This document shows positions 28,142 through 37,271 of a stretch of 64,000 nucleotides of DNA, one piece after another. Numbering within the stretch: the stretch's first letter is position 1; each line of letters begins with the position of its first letter. The notes under the pieces were generated by a model that saw nothing but the letters and a program-made list of their open reading frames with translations, did not search any database and was not told the DNA's origin. Source of the stretch: Gluconacetobacter diazotrophicus PA1 5 (GTDB lineage: Bacteria > Pseudomonadota > Alphaproteobacteria > Acetobacterales > Acetobacteraceae); the NCBI RefSeq assembly GCF_000067045.1, contig NC_010125.1, forward strand, positions 3,016,001-3,080,000. Direction: 5' to 3'. The position numbers were made by a program, and so were the translations under genes.

Positions 28142-28661
28142 CCTGGTCTTCACGCGCCGCTTTTCGATGGGGCACCGGCTGATTCACGACGCCAGCGAGA
28201 GCTGCGCCCTGCCCCACGGCCACAACGAGTTCGTGACCGTGCGGCTGCGCCCCACCGCGCCGCGCCCGCTGGATGGCGCGGGCAACATGGTCGTCTCGTT
28301 CCAGCGCGCCAAGGGACGCTGGCACCGCTTCGTCGACGAACGGCTGGACCATGCGCTGCAACTGGCCGAGGACGACCCGCTGCTGGCGTGGTTCCGCGCG
28401 AACGAGCCCGAGCGGGCGCGCCGCATCGTGGTGACCCCCGGCGACCCGACGACCGAACTGACGGCCTGCCTGATGATGGCCAAGCTGAACGCGCTGCTGG
28501 ACGCCGATGGCGGCGTGCTGCGCTGCGCCGGGATCACCCTCCAGGAAACCCCCACCAACACCGTCGAATTCGAAGGCGAGCCGCTGGACGTGCTGCCGAC
28601 CCCCCGCCCTGCCGCGCAATGCTGGTGGCGGCGTGCCGACGACAGTATCGCGGATATCTGA
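28134..28661 (+). CDS. queD: 6-carboxytetrahydropterin synthase
   Basis: A 175-aa PTPS-family protein. It keeps the zinc histidines of FSMGHRL (His14) and LPHGHNE (His28, His30), the catalytic Cys in SCALPH (Cys24) and a late PTNTVEFEG with the substrate-binding Glu. It is longer than typical QueD (about 120 aa), with an insertion around 45-110. It turns dihydroneopterin triphosphate into 6-carboxytetrahydropterin for queuosine. It overlaps queC. Confidence 0.9.
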   Translation: MLDLVFTRRFSMGHRLIHDASESCALPHGHNEFVTVRLRPTAPRPLDGAGNMVVSFQRAKGRWHRFVDERLDHALQLAEDDPLLAWFRANEPERARRIVVTPGDPTTELTACLMMAKLNALLDADGGVLRCAGITLQETPTNTVEFEGEPLDVLPTPRPAAQCWWRRADDSIADI

Positions 28662-28665
28662 CCCT

Positions 28666-30130
28666 ATGACCGGTTTTGCCCGTTATCGCGCCGAATGGAC
28701 CGGCAACATGGTCCGCGACGTGCTGGCCGGCATGGTCGGCACATTCGCGCTGATTCCCGAGGTCATCGCCTTTTCCTTCGGTCACCGGCGTGGACCCCGA
28801 GGTGGGGCTGTATGCCTCGTTCGTCATCAGCGTGGTCATCGCCTTCACCGGCGGCCGGCCGGCCATGATTTCCGGGGCCGCCGGGTCGGTCGCGCTGGTC
28901 GCGGCGGCGCTGGTGCGGGCGCATGGCGTGCAGTATCTGCTGGCCGCGACGCTGCTGGCCGGCGCGCTGCAGATCCTGGCCGGCGCGCTGCGGCTGCACC
29001 TGCTGATGCGCTACGTGTCGCGGCCGGTGCGCACCGGCTTCGTCAACGCGCTGGCCATCCTGATCTTCTCGGCCCAGGTGCCGCACATGCTGCATGTGAC
29101 GTGGCACACCTACGCCATGATCGGGCTGGGGCTGGCGATCATCTATGGCGTGCCGCGCGTGTTCGGCGCCATCCCCTCGCCGCTGATCTGCATCGTGGTG
29201 CTGACGCTGGTCGCGGCGGCGTGGCCCATGCCGGTCCATACCGTGGCCGACCTGGGCCGCCTGCCCGACAGCCTGCCACACCTGGTCTGGCCGCAGGTGC
29301 CGCTGTCGCTGGCGACGCTGCAGACCGTCCTGCCCTTCGCCGTCGCCATGGCGACGGTCGGCCTGCTGGAATCGATGATGACGGCCACTGTCGTGGACGA
29401 CATGACCGAAACCCACAGCAGCAAGCGCACCGAATGCGTCGGGCTGGGAATCGCGAACATCGCGGTCGGCCTGTTCGGCGGCATCGCCGGGTGCGGCATG
29501 ATCGGGCAGACGGTGGGCAACCTGCGCTATGGCGGGCGCGGGCGGCTGTCGACCTTCGTCGCCGGGGCGTTCCTGCTGCTGCTGATGGTCGTGCTGCGGC
29601 CATGGGTGGCGCGCGTGCCCGTGGCCGCCCTGGTGGCGATCATGATCATGGTGTCGGCCAGTACGTTTTCCTGGCAGTCGCTGCGCACGCTGCGGACGCA
29701 CCCGCGCGGCGCCAGCCTGGTGATGCTGGCGACCGTGGCGGTGGTGGTGGCCACGCACAACCTGGCGGCCGGGGTGCTGGTCGGCGTGCTGCTCAGCGGC
29801 CTGTTCTTCGCCGCCAGCGTCTCGCGCATGGTCACGGTCCAGAACACGTTCGATCCCGACAGCGGCACGCGGACCTATCGCGTCACCGGGCAGATCTTCT
29901 TCGCCTCGGCCGACCTGTTCGCCGAGCGGTTCGAGACGCTGGATACCGCGCGCCATGTCCGCATCGACCTGCGCCACGCCCATTTCTGGGACATCACGGC
30001 CGTCGGCACGCTGGAAGACATCGTGGCGCGCCTGGAACAGCACGGCATGACGGTCGAACTGCTGGGGCTGAACGACGCCAGCGCCACGCTGATCGACCGG
30101 CATTCGGGCCTGGAAGTCGCCCGCGCGTAA
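28666..30130 (+). pseudogene. SulP family anion transporter, single-base frameshift near 28780
   Basis: The start codon at 28666 opens a frame with the SulP beginning (VRDVLAGMVGTFALIPEVIAFSF). At 28780-28781 one extra G shifts the frame. With one G fewer the reading continues as VTGVDPEVGLYASF, then about 440 residues of SulP membrane domain and a C-terminal STAS domain (TYRVTGQIFFASADL...). The corrected product would be about 487 aa. As written, the gene is broken or would need a frameshift or an internal start. It may be a real mutation or a base-calling error in GG. It begins 4 bp after queD. Confidence 0.8.
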
Positions 30131-30136
30131 GGGCGG

Positions 30137-30985
30137 CTACGTCCCCGAAGGCGTGGCGAAGGGATCGGGGCCGGTGATCACGGGCTGCATCCCCTGCCCC
30201 TTCACGTCCCGTCCCTTCACACCCTGCGCTTTCATGCTCTGGGCCGCCTGAAGCGACAGCGCGGCGGCGCCCTGGGCATCACCGGCCTGCCCCGCCGCGC
30301 GGGCCGCCAGCGTCAGGGCGCGCGCCATGCCGCGATAATCGACGATCCCCTGCCGCAAGTCGGCGGCGTGTCGCGCCAGGTCCCGCGCCGTCGCCGGGTC
30401 GGTGGCCAGCACCATCCGCGCGCGCAATTCGTCCTCGTCCGCCTGCCATTTCGCCGGTACGGGGCGGGTATGGGCCAGCCGGGCGGCGGCGGCGGCCAGG
30501 GTGGCACGGTCGCCGCGCGCGTCCGCGATCAGGCCGCCGAGCAGGGCCGCCTGTTCGGTGGTCGCCGGGTCGGGGCTGGCCATGGCGCTGGCGGCCAGCG
30601 GCGCGGCCTCGGCGTCGCGCGACAGGCGATGCAGGGCGGCCGCCTGCACCAGGTCCAGTTCGGCATCGCCGCCGCCATGCCCCCGCAGCGCCAGCGCGCC
30701 GCGCGTGGCAGCCACCGTGGACAGCGCGTCGGCCGGTCGGTCCTGCGCCAGTTGCACCACGGCCAAATTGTATCCGGCGTCACCGATCGCCGGCGCGTCG
30801 TCGCGCGCCACGGCGCGGGTGCCCGCCAGGCGATACTGGCTTTCCGCCACCGACAGCCGGTCCAGCGCCACGGATTGCCGGCCGGATTCCATGGCCTGGG
30901 CCAGTGTCTCGTCCTGCGGCGCCACCGCCTTGCCGCCCGCGCAGCCGGCCAGCAGCAGGACCAGGGGGAGGATACGCGCCCTCAT
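30137..30985 (-). CDS. TPR-like lipoprotein of the MCE operon
   Basis: A 282-aa protein with a lipoprotein signal peptide ending in the lipobox LLAGC (Cys about 15). The rest is Ala-rich and helical with TPR-like repeats (YNLAVVQLAQDRPADALSTV and similar). Its ATG overlaps the stop of the MCE protein, so it belongs to the same operon. No family was recognised. By context it could be the outer-membrane or periplasmic partner of an MCE lipid transporter, as PqiC-type lipoproteins are. Confidence 0.65.
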   Translation of the reverse strand: MRARILPLVLLLAGCAGGKAVAPQDETLAQAMESGRQSVALDRLSVAESQYRLAGTRAVARDDAPAIGDAGYNLAVVQLAQDRPADALSTVAATRGALALRGHGGGDAELDLVQAAALHRLSRDAEAAPLAASAMASPDPATTEQAALLGGLIADARGDRATLAAAAARLAHTRPVPAKWQADEDELRARMVLATDPATARDLARHAADLRQGIVDYRGMARALTLAARAAGQAGDAQGAAALSLQAAQSMKAQGVKGRDVKGQGMQPVITGPDPFATPSGT

Positions 30986-31935
30986 GGCTGGATTCTCGCG
31001 GCCGGCAGGCGCCGCTGGGGCGCGGACGTACCGCCACCCCCCAGCAGCCACAGGCCGCGCAACTGGTCGGTCAGCTTCTGCAGGCTGGCCGCCGTGACCT
31101 GTGCCTGGGTCAGCAGCACCGGCAGTTCGGCCGATGTCTCCTGCAAGTTTCGGGTAATCGCCGGCAGGCGCGGCGTCGCCTTGCGCAGATCGTCGGTCGA
31201 CGCGCGGACATTGGCCATGGAACTGTCCGCCTTGGCCATCACCGCCGACAGGCGCTTTTCCACCGGGGTCAACTGGGCGATGGCGGTATTGAGCGAGGCG
31301 ACCATCTTTTCCGACTGGCGGATCAGGTCGTCGCTGGTCATCAGGCGCCCCACCGTGCCCTTGCCGGAATGCATGTCGGTGATCGTGGCGTCGAGCTGCG
31401 ACATCATGTGCTGGGAGCTGTCCAGCACCGGCAGGATGCGCGCCCTGATGTCGGCGAAGGTCTGGGTGATCATGTCGGCGGGGTTGGGGGCGCTGTGCGC
31501 GGTCAGCACCGCGTAATGCCAGTCCATCGGCGTGCCGGTGCCGCGCGAGATGTCGATGTAATCCGCCCCCGCCACGACGAAGCGCCGGCGGATGGTGGCC
31601 GTGCTGTCACGGCGGATATAGGGTTCGATATCCGGGTCGATATCGGCCACCGCGAACATCCCGCCCGAGGGATTGATGCGGATGCGCCGGATCGTGCCGG
31701 CATGGATGCCCAGCACCTCGATATCGTTACCCACCGACAGGCCGCTGACCCCGCCGTCGGGCAGGACGATCTGCAACCGGCCGGCGGGTGTCAGCCAGTC
31801 GCGCAGGACCCCGGCCTCGACGATCGCGGCGAAGCAGATCACCAGCGACAGCAGGACCAGCACGCCGACCCATTCGTCGGCATAGCGCACGCGCACCAAC
31901 TGGCGCGCCAGGTCGGTCTTTTGATCCTGGGCCAT
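30982..31935 (-). CDS. MlaD/MCE domain protein
   Basis: A 317-aa protein. It has one N-terminal transmembrane helix (WVGVLVLLSLVICFAAIVEAGV), then an MCE domain of about 90 residues with VGNDIEVLGIHAGTIRRIRI and RRDSTATIRRRFVVAGADYIDISRG. A long coiled helical C-terminus follows (about 160-300). This is the substrate-binding subunit of an MCE phospholipid transport system. It lies one base before the ATPase-like gene in transcription order and overlaps the lipoprotein gene. Confidence 0.88.
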   Translation of the reverse strand: MAQDQKTDLARQLVRVRYADEWVGVLVLLSLVICFAAIVEAGVLRDWLTPAGRLQIVLPDGGVSGLSVGNDIEVLGIHAGTIRRIRINPSGGMFAVADIDPDIEPYIRRDSTATIRRRFVVAGADYIDISRGTGTPMDWHYAVLTAHSAPNPADMITQTFADIRARILPVLDSSQHMMSQLDATITDMHSGKGTVGRLMTSDDLIRQSEKMVASLNTAIAQLTPVEKRLSAVMAKADSSMANVRASTDDLRKATPRLPAITRNLQETSAELPVLLTQAQVTAASLQKLTDQLRGLWLLGGGGTSAPQRRLPAARIQP

Positions 31936-32631
31936 CTATACCCCCCGCATCGGGAAGAGGCCTTCATCGAGAAGGCGCAGGTGGACATTCACGGCCTGGC
32001 GGTAATCCGCCCAGGTCGCGGCATTGCGCACGAACCACATTATGGCCGCCCCACGGTCGCGCGCGCCCGTCATCGCTTCCAGGAACGCGAGATGCGCATC
32101 CTGCGGCAGCGTGTCGGACTGGTCTTCCAGCAGCAGCAGGTCGGGCCGGCCGAGAAAGGCCCGCACGCAGGCCGCGCGGGCCAGGTCGGCGGCGGACAGG
32201 CGCCCCGGGGTGCTGAGCGGCAGGCCGGGAAAGCCGAAGGCCTGGCCCAGTTCCATCGCGGCGGCGATGACCTCGTCGGCCGGGCGGACGGTGTGGTGCA
32301 GTTGCGGCATCAGGATGTTGACGTGGGTGCCGAACAGGTCCAGCCACGACCCCCGCCGGGTGATCCGCCCGATGCGCCCCCGCAGGGCGTTCAACTGCCG
32401 GTCGCCCAGTTCGGTCCAGTCCAGCCCCATGAAGCGGACCGAGCCCGAGGCAAGGGACACCATGCCGGAACACAGATCGGCAAACAGCGTCGCGCGTCGC
32501 GTATCGCGGCATTCGATGACGGCGCAGTCGCCCGGCATCAGCCGCAGGTCGATCGGAACGGGCGCCATGCCGCTTTCGTCGAACGAGGGCAGCGCCGCGC
32601 GCAAATCCAGCAGGGGGCCAGTCGTCGCCAT
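31936..32631 (-). CDS. MlaF-like ABC ATPase homologue with degenerate nucleotide site
   Basis: A 231-aa protein with the overall ABC ATPase layout but no Walker A. Where GxSGxGKST is expected it has ECRDTRRAT (40-48), with Lys replaced by Arg46 and no glycines. The signature LSGGQ is LSAAD. Walker B reads LLLLED instead of LLLLDE. No H-loop histidine is evident. It keeps the ordering of blocks (LMPGD..., SGSVRFMGLDW, ALRGRIGRI, Q-loop region). It therefore looks like a pseudo-ATPase within an otherwise complete MlaE-MCE operon, probably structural or needing an active partner. Confidence 0.75.
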   Translation of the reverse strand: MATTGPLLDLRAALPSFDESGMAPVPIDLRLMPGDCAVIECRDTRRATLFADLCSGMVSLASGSVRFMGLDWTELGDRQLNALRGRIGRITRRGSWLDLFGTHVNILMPQLHHTVRPADEVIAAAMELGQAFGFPGLPLSTPGRLSAADLARAACVRAFLGRPDLLLLEDQSDTLPQDAHLAFLEAMTGARDRGAAIMWFVRNAATWADYRQAVNVHLRLLDEGLFPMRGV

Positions 32632-32634
32632 CCC

Positions 32635-33525
32635 TCAGAACCCCAGGCTGAACAGGATGTTGACGCCCAGCACCGTCATGATGCCCCGCGCGAAGCCGCG
32701 CGGCATGATGGTGGCGATCGTGTCGTCCACATCCACCAGCAGGCCGGTGATGCAGGCCCCCAGGCCCACGAAGAATCCGACCAGCACGAATTTCAGCGGA
32801 ATGACCAGGAAGTCCCACGCCGACATGGCCGTCAGCACGTCGGAAAAGAAGGTCCAGACCGACATGCTCATCACCCCCGCCGTGTGGGTGACGATGAAGC
32901 CCATCAGCAGCGCCATGGTCGCGAACAGGATGCCCAGCGTGAAGCCGCCGACAGTGAAGGCGAAGGTGCGCGGCATGACCAGCAGCAGGAACGGGTCCAG
33001 TCCCTGCGCCTGCATGGCGCGGACCTGCCCGCCCAGGGTCAGCATGCCGATTTCCGTCAGCGTCAGCATGCCGCTGCGCCCCAGCAGGATGATCCCGACC
33101 AGCACCGGCGCGATTTCGCGCACCAGGACCGACACCAGGATCGATCCGGTCATCTGCGCCATCCCGGCGAAACCCAGCCAGTAGGCGGCCTGCGACACCA
33201 CGGTCAGTCCCGCGAGGGTGGCGGTGAACAGGGTGCTGAGCACGCCCCCGCCCACCACCTGGCGCAGGCACAAGCGGAATTCGTCGCGCACCGTGCGCCG
33301 CCAGGAATTGGGCCGCACGCTTTCGCGCAGCACCCCCCACCCCATGCCGACCAGCACCAGCGCGAAACGGACCTGATGACGGGTCAGGCGCCCGATGCGC
33401 GCCAGCGGCGGAAGGACCCGGGCCGCCGCCGCCGCAAGCCAGTGCGGCAGCGCGCCCACGGGCGGGCCGGACGCCGGATGATCGGACGCGGGAGGCGGGC
33501 CCGCGTTCGCCTCCGGTCCCGCCAT
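32635..33525 (-). CDS. MlaE family lipid transport permease
   Basis: A 296-aa membrane protein of the MlaE/YrbE family, with about five transmembrane helices after a Pro/Ala-rich N-terminus. The conserved region includes IAPVLVGIILLGRSGMLTLTEIGMLTLGGQVRAMQAQGLDP, the EIG/GQ interface block. The C-terminal half is GFFVGLGACITGLLVDVDDTI. Its start codon shares one base with the stop of the cyclase-like gene, and the ATPase-like gene follows after 3 bp. Confidence 0.9.
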   Translation of the reverse strand: MAGPEANAGPPPASDHPASGPPVGALPHWLAAAAARVLPPLARIGRLTRHQVRFALVLVGMGWGVLRESVRPNSWRRTVRDEFRLCLRQVVGGGVLSTLFTATLAGLTVVSQAAYWLGFAGMAQMTGSILVSVLVREIAPVLVGIILLGRSGMLTLTEIGMLTLGGQVRAMQAQGLDPFLLLVMPRTFAFTVGGFTLGILFATMALLMGFIVTHTAGVMSMSVWTFFSDVLTAMSAWDFLVIPLKFVLVGFFVGLGACITGLLVDVDDTIATIMPRGFARGIMTVLGVNILFSLGF

Positions 33526-35945
33526 TACCGGCGCCCCGCCAGGACATAGGTCCGGGTCATGCCCGCCTGCGGCACGAAGAACCGCCCGCGTTCGCGGAAC
33601 AGGAACCGCTGCCGCAGGACCTGATAGACGTCCTGCGTGACCTGGATCGTGCCGATTTCAGGCGCGCCCTGGGCCATCATCTCCGCCATGCCGATGGCGT
33701 CGCCCCACAGGTTGAAGACGGCCGGGTCGCGGCCCAGCATGCCGCCGAACACCGGCCCCACATCGATCCCCATGCGGAAGACCGGGTCCAGGTCGGCCTT
33801 GGCCAGGATCGACAGCGATGCCTCGCGCATCGCCAGGGCGGCGTTCGCCATCCGCTCGACCGCTCCCGGATCGGGCGTGTGCGAACAACCGGCCACGCAG
33901 ACCAGGCGGTGGCCCAGCATCTTGATGGAATAGAGCCCGCACTGATGGGCCACCGCCTGAAGCTGCGTCGCCAGCGTTTCCACCAGTGCGATCACCTGCG
34001 CGGGATCGGCGTGCGGCGACGTGACCAGGTCGGAAAAGGTGATGACCATGACCGCCACCGCCGGAAACAGCCCGTCCGAAACCGGCTGCGTGGCACCGCC
34101 GGAGGGGCCGCCGGCGGAAGCGGCCACGCTGCCGGGCGGGACCAGGAACCCGTCCCCGAAGGCGTGCCGGGCTTCCTCGTCCGGGGGTTCGCCGGTCAGT
34201 TCGGGCGCGGCGGCGGCCACCGCGCTGTAATGCTGGGCGGAAAAGCGCGCCGCCACCATGCCGGCGATCATGGTGGTGAAATGCGACACCAGGGCGGCGC
34301 GGGGCGCGTCCTCCAGCGTGATGACGCCGACCGGCCCGGTCGCGCCCAGCACCGGCGCCAGGAACAGGCCGCGGCTGCCGAACGACCGCATGAACAGCCG
34401 GAAGAAATTGGCCGTGCGCGAGTCCTGGGCGGCGTCTGCCACACTGAACGCATCGCCATGCGCCACCGCGTCGAAGAAGGCGCTGAGTTCGGTGCGCGAC
34501 AGTTCGAACCCGCCGGTATGGGCATCGTGGTGCGAATCATAGGAATCGACGCACAGCAGGGTCGCGCCGTCATGCATGATGCGCCAGACCGAAGCCCGCC
34601 GGGCCGAGGACTGGTCGGCCAGGCCGCGCGTCAGCACCAGCGCGTCGTCGGTCGGGTCGAACAGGCCGGGATAGCTGGCGACCGCCTGCAGGGCCTGGCT
34701 TTCATGCCCCGAGACCGCGCGCTGGCGTTCCAGGTCCTGCGACAGGCGCTCGCTCCGCCGGCCCTGGCGGAACAGCAGCGCCCCCAGCAGGGCCGCGAGC
34801 GCCACGATCAGCAGCGAGAACATCAGGTTCTGCCGCCCGTCCACCAGCGCGAAATTCGCGAAATCGCTTTCCGGCGCCACCAGCAGCAGCACCCATTTCT
34901 GCGCCGTGGCCGGCAGGGGGGCCGCGATGCTGATGAAATCGCGCTTGCGGTTGCGGATGGTGTGCGGACCATACCCCTGCACGCGATAGACATCGAAGGC
35001 CTGCGCCAGGACGGGATAGGTGGTGGGATCGATGGTCATCTTCGCCGGGTCGCCGCCGGCCTGCTTCGCCACGTCCGCCATGTGGCGGCCGGCCAGCAGG
35101 TGCCCGTCCTGGTCCACGATCAGGGCATGGCCGCTTTTGCCGATCTGCAGCGAATCCAGGAAGCTGGTCAGCTCGTTCATCGACAGGTTGACGGCGAACA
35201 CCGCATTGCGGCCATCCGCCCCCTGGTAGGAGATCGAGGCGGTGATGATCATCTGCCCGGTCTGCGCGATCAGGTATGGCGCGGACCAGTACAACTTCCC
35301 CGACTGCGCCGCGCCGGTGTACCAGGGCCGGGTGCGGGGGTCGTATCCCGCCGCCGGATTGCTTTCGGTCCGCAACGGCTGGCTTTTCGCGTCGAAGAAC
35401 TGATGGGCGAATTGCGACCCGGCCCCCTCGCCGGTCAGGTACGTCGTCTCCAGCCCATGGCCCGCGGGGTCGCGTTCGATCAGGTTGAAGTGGCCGTCCG
35501 CGTCGGCGAGGTAGAAGGAATGGATCTGCGGCACGTGGCGCAGCATGCTGCCGCCATAGGAATTGAAGATCTTCTGGATCGCCGCCTGGGCCCCGTGTTC
35601 CAGCATGTCGCGGGCGATCACCGTCCCCGCCGAGGCCGGGGAGAGATATTCCCCGACTTCCTGCGCGATATAATTCTGCTGGCTGACCAGCAGGTCGTGG
35701 GTCAGCGCCAGCGCGCCGCTGCGGATCGAGCGATAGGAATGAAGGCCGATTCCCCCGATGACCGCGACGACCAGCATCACCCCCAGGACGGGGACCCCGA
35801 CATGCAGCAGGAAACGCCGGACCTGGTCCGAGTGGGCGTCCGCGGGGTCCACGATCTCGTCAGCGGGCAATGATCTCTTCCTGGTTCGATACGGCCTTCT
35901 GAAACAACCCCGAAAAGAATAAGGCATCGGAAACGCCCGCGCCAA
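33525..35945 (-). CDS. Cache-GAF sensor with degenerate adenylate/guanylate cyclase domain
   Basis: An 806-aa membrane sensor. One transmembrane helix lies near residues 45-70. A periplasmic dCache domain (about 75-330) includes YDPRTRPWY, and a second helix lies near 370-390. Then come a GAF-like region (about 430-570) and a class III cyclase homology domain (about 630-800). In the last, one metal Asp remains (Asp639) but the second is His679 (GHRL for GD). The Asn and Arg of the transition-state motif after LWGD (745-756) are Gly and Met. Catalysis is therefore doubtful. It is the first gene of the MlaE/MCE operon, overlapping mlaE by one base. Confidence 0.82.
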   Translation of the reverse strand: MARAFPMPYSFRGCFRRPYRTRKRSLPADEIVDPADAHSDQVRRFLLHVGVPVLGVMLVVAVIGGIGLHSYRSIRSGALALTHDLLVSQQNYIAQEVGEYLSPASAGTVIARDMLEHGAQAAIQKIFNSYGGSMLRHVPQIHSFYLADADGHFNLIERDPAGHGLETTYLTGEGAGSQFAHQFFDAKSQPLRTESNPAAGYDPRTRPWYTGAAQSGKLYWSAPYLIAQTGQMIITASISYQGADGRNAVFAVNLSMNELTSFLDSLQIGKSGHALIVDQDGHLLAGRHMADVAKQAGGDPAKMTIDPTTYPVLAQAFDVYRVQGYGPHTIRNRKRDFISIAAPLPATAQKWVLLLVAPESDFANFALVDGRQNLMFSLLIVALAALLGALLFRQGRRSERLSQDLERQRAVSGHESQALQAVASYPGLFDPTDDALVLTRGLADQSSARRASVWRIMHDGATLLCVDSYDSHHDAHTGGFELSRTELSAFFDAVAHGDAFSVADAAQDSRTANFFRLFMRSFGSRGLFLAPVLGATGPVGVITLEDAPRAALVSHFTTMIAGMVAARFSAQHYSAVAAAAPELTGEPPDEEARHAFGDGFLVPPGSVAASAGGPSGGATQPVSDGLFPAVAVMVITFSDLVTSPHADPAQVIALVETLATQLQAVAHQCGLYSIKMLGHRLVCVAGCSHTPDPGAVERMANAALAMREASLSILAKADLDPVFRMGIDVGPVFGGMLGRDPAVFNLWGDAIGMAEMMAQGAPEIGTIQVTQDVYQVLRQRFLFRERGRFFVPQAGMTRTYVLAGRR

Positions 35946-35978
35946 GCCGCCATATCCCCGGCCGCCGCCGCGCCGGCA

Positions 35979-36659
35979 TCAGGCCGACCAGATCGGCTCC
36001 TTGATCTTGTCCAGAAAACGGCCGTGCGCCGCCAGTTCCTGCTCGGTCGGGACGATAAGGCGCGGGGTGCGCGCGCCGGCGAGGTCATAGGCATAGGAGA
36101 CCTGCGCCCCCCCGCCATCCTGCACCGTCAGGCCCAGTCCGCGCTGCCGGCCGCCCATCAGTTCCAGATAGACTTCCGCCAGCAGCCGGCAGTCCAGCAG
36201 TGCGTTGTGGGTGGTGCGGGCCGACAGGTCGATGGAAAAGCGGCGGCACAGCGCATCCAGGCTGTTGGGCAGGCCGGGATAGCGGTCGCGCGCGATGTCC
36301 AGCGTATCGACCATCCGGTCCAGCGACAAAGCCGGCCGCTCGGCGCGCTTCAGTTCCGCATTCAGGAAGCCGAAATCGAATCGCGCATTATGGGCAATCA
36401 GGTCGTCCTGCCCGATGAAGGCCAGGAAATCGTCGGCGATTTCGTGAAAGCGGGGCTTGCCCTCCAGGTCCGCCAGCGTGAAGCCGTGAACCCGCGATGC
36501 CTCTTCGGGAATGTCGCGGTCAGGGTGGATCAGCACATGGAAGTGCCGCCCGGTCGGCAGGTCGCCCACCAGTTCCAGGGCCGCGATTTCGATCACCCGG
36601 TCGCCCCGCGCGGGGTCCAGCCCGGTCGTTTCCGTATCGAACAGGATCGCTCGCTTCAT
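35979..36659 (-). CDS. dnaQ: DNA polymerase III subunit epsilon
   Basis: A 226-aa DnaQ-like 3'-5' exonuclease with Exo I DTETTGLDP, Exo II HNARFDFGFLNAEL and Exo III THNALLDCRLLAEVYLELMGG. It proofreads for the replicative polymerase. It overlaps coaE by 4 bp. The cyclase-like gene follows with a 33-bp gap, so the operons may read through. Confidence 0.95.
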   Translation of the reverse strand: MKRAILFDTETTGLDPARGDRVIEIAALELVGDLPTGRHFHVLIHPDRDIPEEASRVHGFTLADLEGKPRFHEIADDFLAFIGQDDLIAHNARFDFGFLNAELKRAERPALSLDRMVDTLDIARDRYPGLPNSLDALCRRFSIDLSARTTHNALLDCRLLAEVYLELMGGRQRGLGLTVQDGGGAQVSYAYDLAGARTPRLIVPTEQELAAHGRFLDKIKEPIWSA

Positions 36660-37270
36660 GCCCCTCCCCCTTTTCGGCCGGCCGTTGCGCGCAGGCGTGC
36701 GACCAGTCGCCGCACGCGGCGGATCGTATCGGCCCGCGACAATCCGGTCTGTATCACATCATCGGCCCGCCGCCGCTTTTCGCGATCGGGCATCTGGCGT
36801 GCGATCACCGCCGCCACCTGGTCGGGCGCCATGCCGCGGCGCCGGGCCACGCGATGTTTCTGGACATCCGGCGGCGCCGACACCACCACCACCCGGTCGC
36901 AGGCGCGCTCGCCCCCGGTTTCGAACAGCAGCGGCACGTCCAGCACCGCCCAGGAATGCCCCGCGCGCCGCGCGCGCGCCAGGAAGCGGTCGCGGTCCTG
37001 GCGCACCATGGGATGGAGAATCCGCTCCAATCCTTTCAGGATCGCGGGGTTCGCGATGGCCGCGCGACGCAGCACCGCGCGATCCAGCACGCCATCATGC
37101 ACCGATCCGGGCACCAGCCGCGCGATCGCCGGCAGCGCCCGCCCGCCCGGCGCCTGAAGGGCATGGACGGCGGCATCCGCATCGAAGATGGGGAAGCCGG
37201 CGGAGCGCAGCATCCGGGCGACCGTCGATTTTCCCATGCCGATTCCGCCCGTCAGGCCCAGAACCCGCAT
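36656..37270 (-). CDS. coaE: Dephospho-CoA kinase
   Basis: A 204-aa P-loop kinase, GLTGGIGMGKSTVARML, with DADAAVHALQ and LDVPLLFETGGE, the diagnostic CoaE blocks. It phosphorylates dephospho-CoA in the last step of CoA synthesis. The ATG at 37270 follows aroE by 1 bp, and dnaQ overlaps its end. The aroE-coaE-dnaQ order is common in alphaproteobacteria. Confidence 0.95.
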   Translation of the reverse strand: MRVLGLTGGIGMGKSTVARMLRSAGFPIFDADAAVHALQAPGGRALPAIARLVPGSVHDGVLDRAVLRRAAIANPAILKGLERILHPMVRQDRDRFLARARRAGHSWAVLDVPLLFETGGERACDRVVVVSAPPDVQKHRVARRRGMAPDQVAAVIARQMPDREKRRRADDVIQTGLSRADTIRRVRRLVARLRATAGRKGGGA

Positions 37271-37271
37271 G

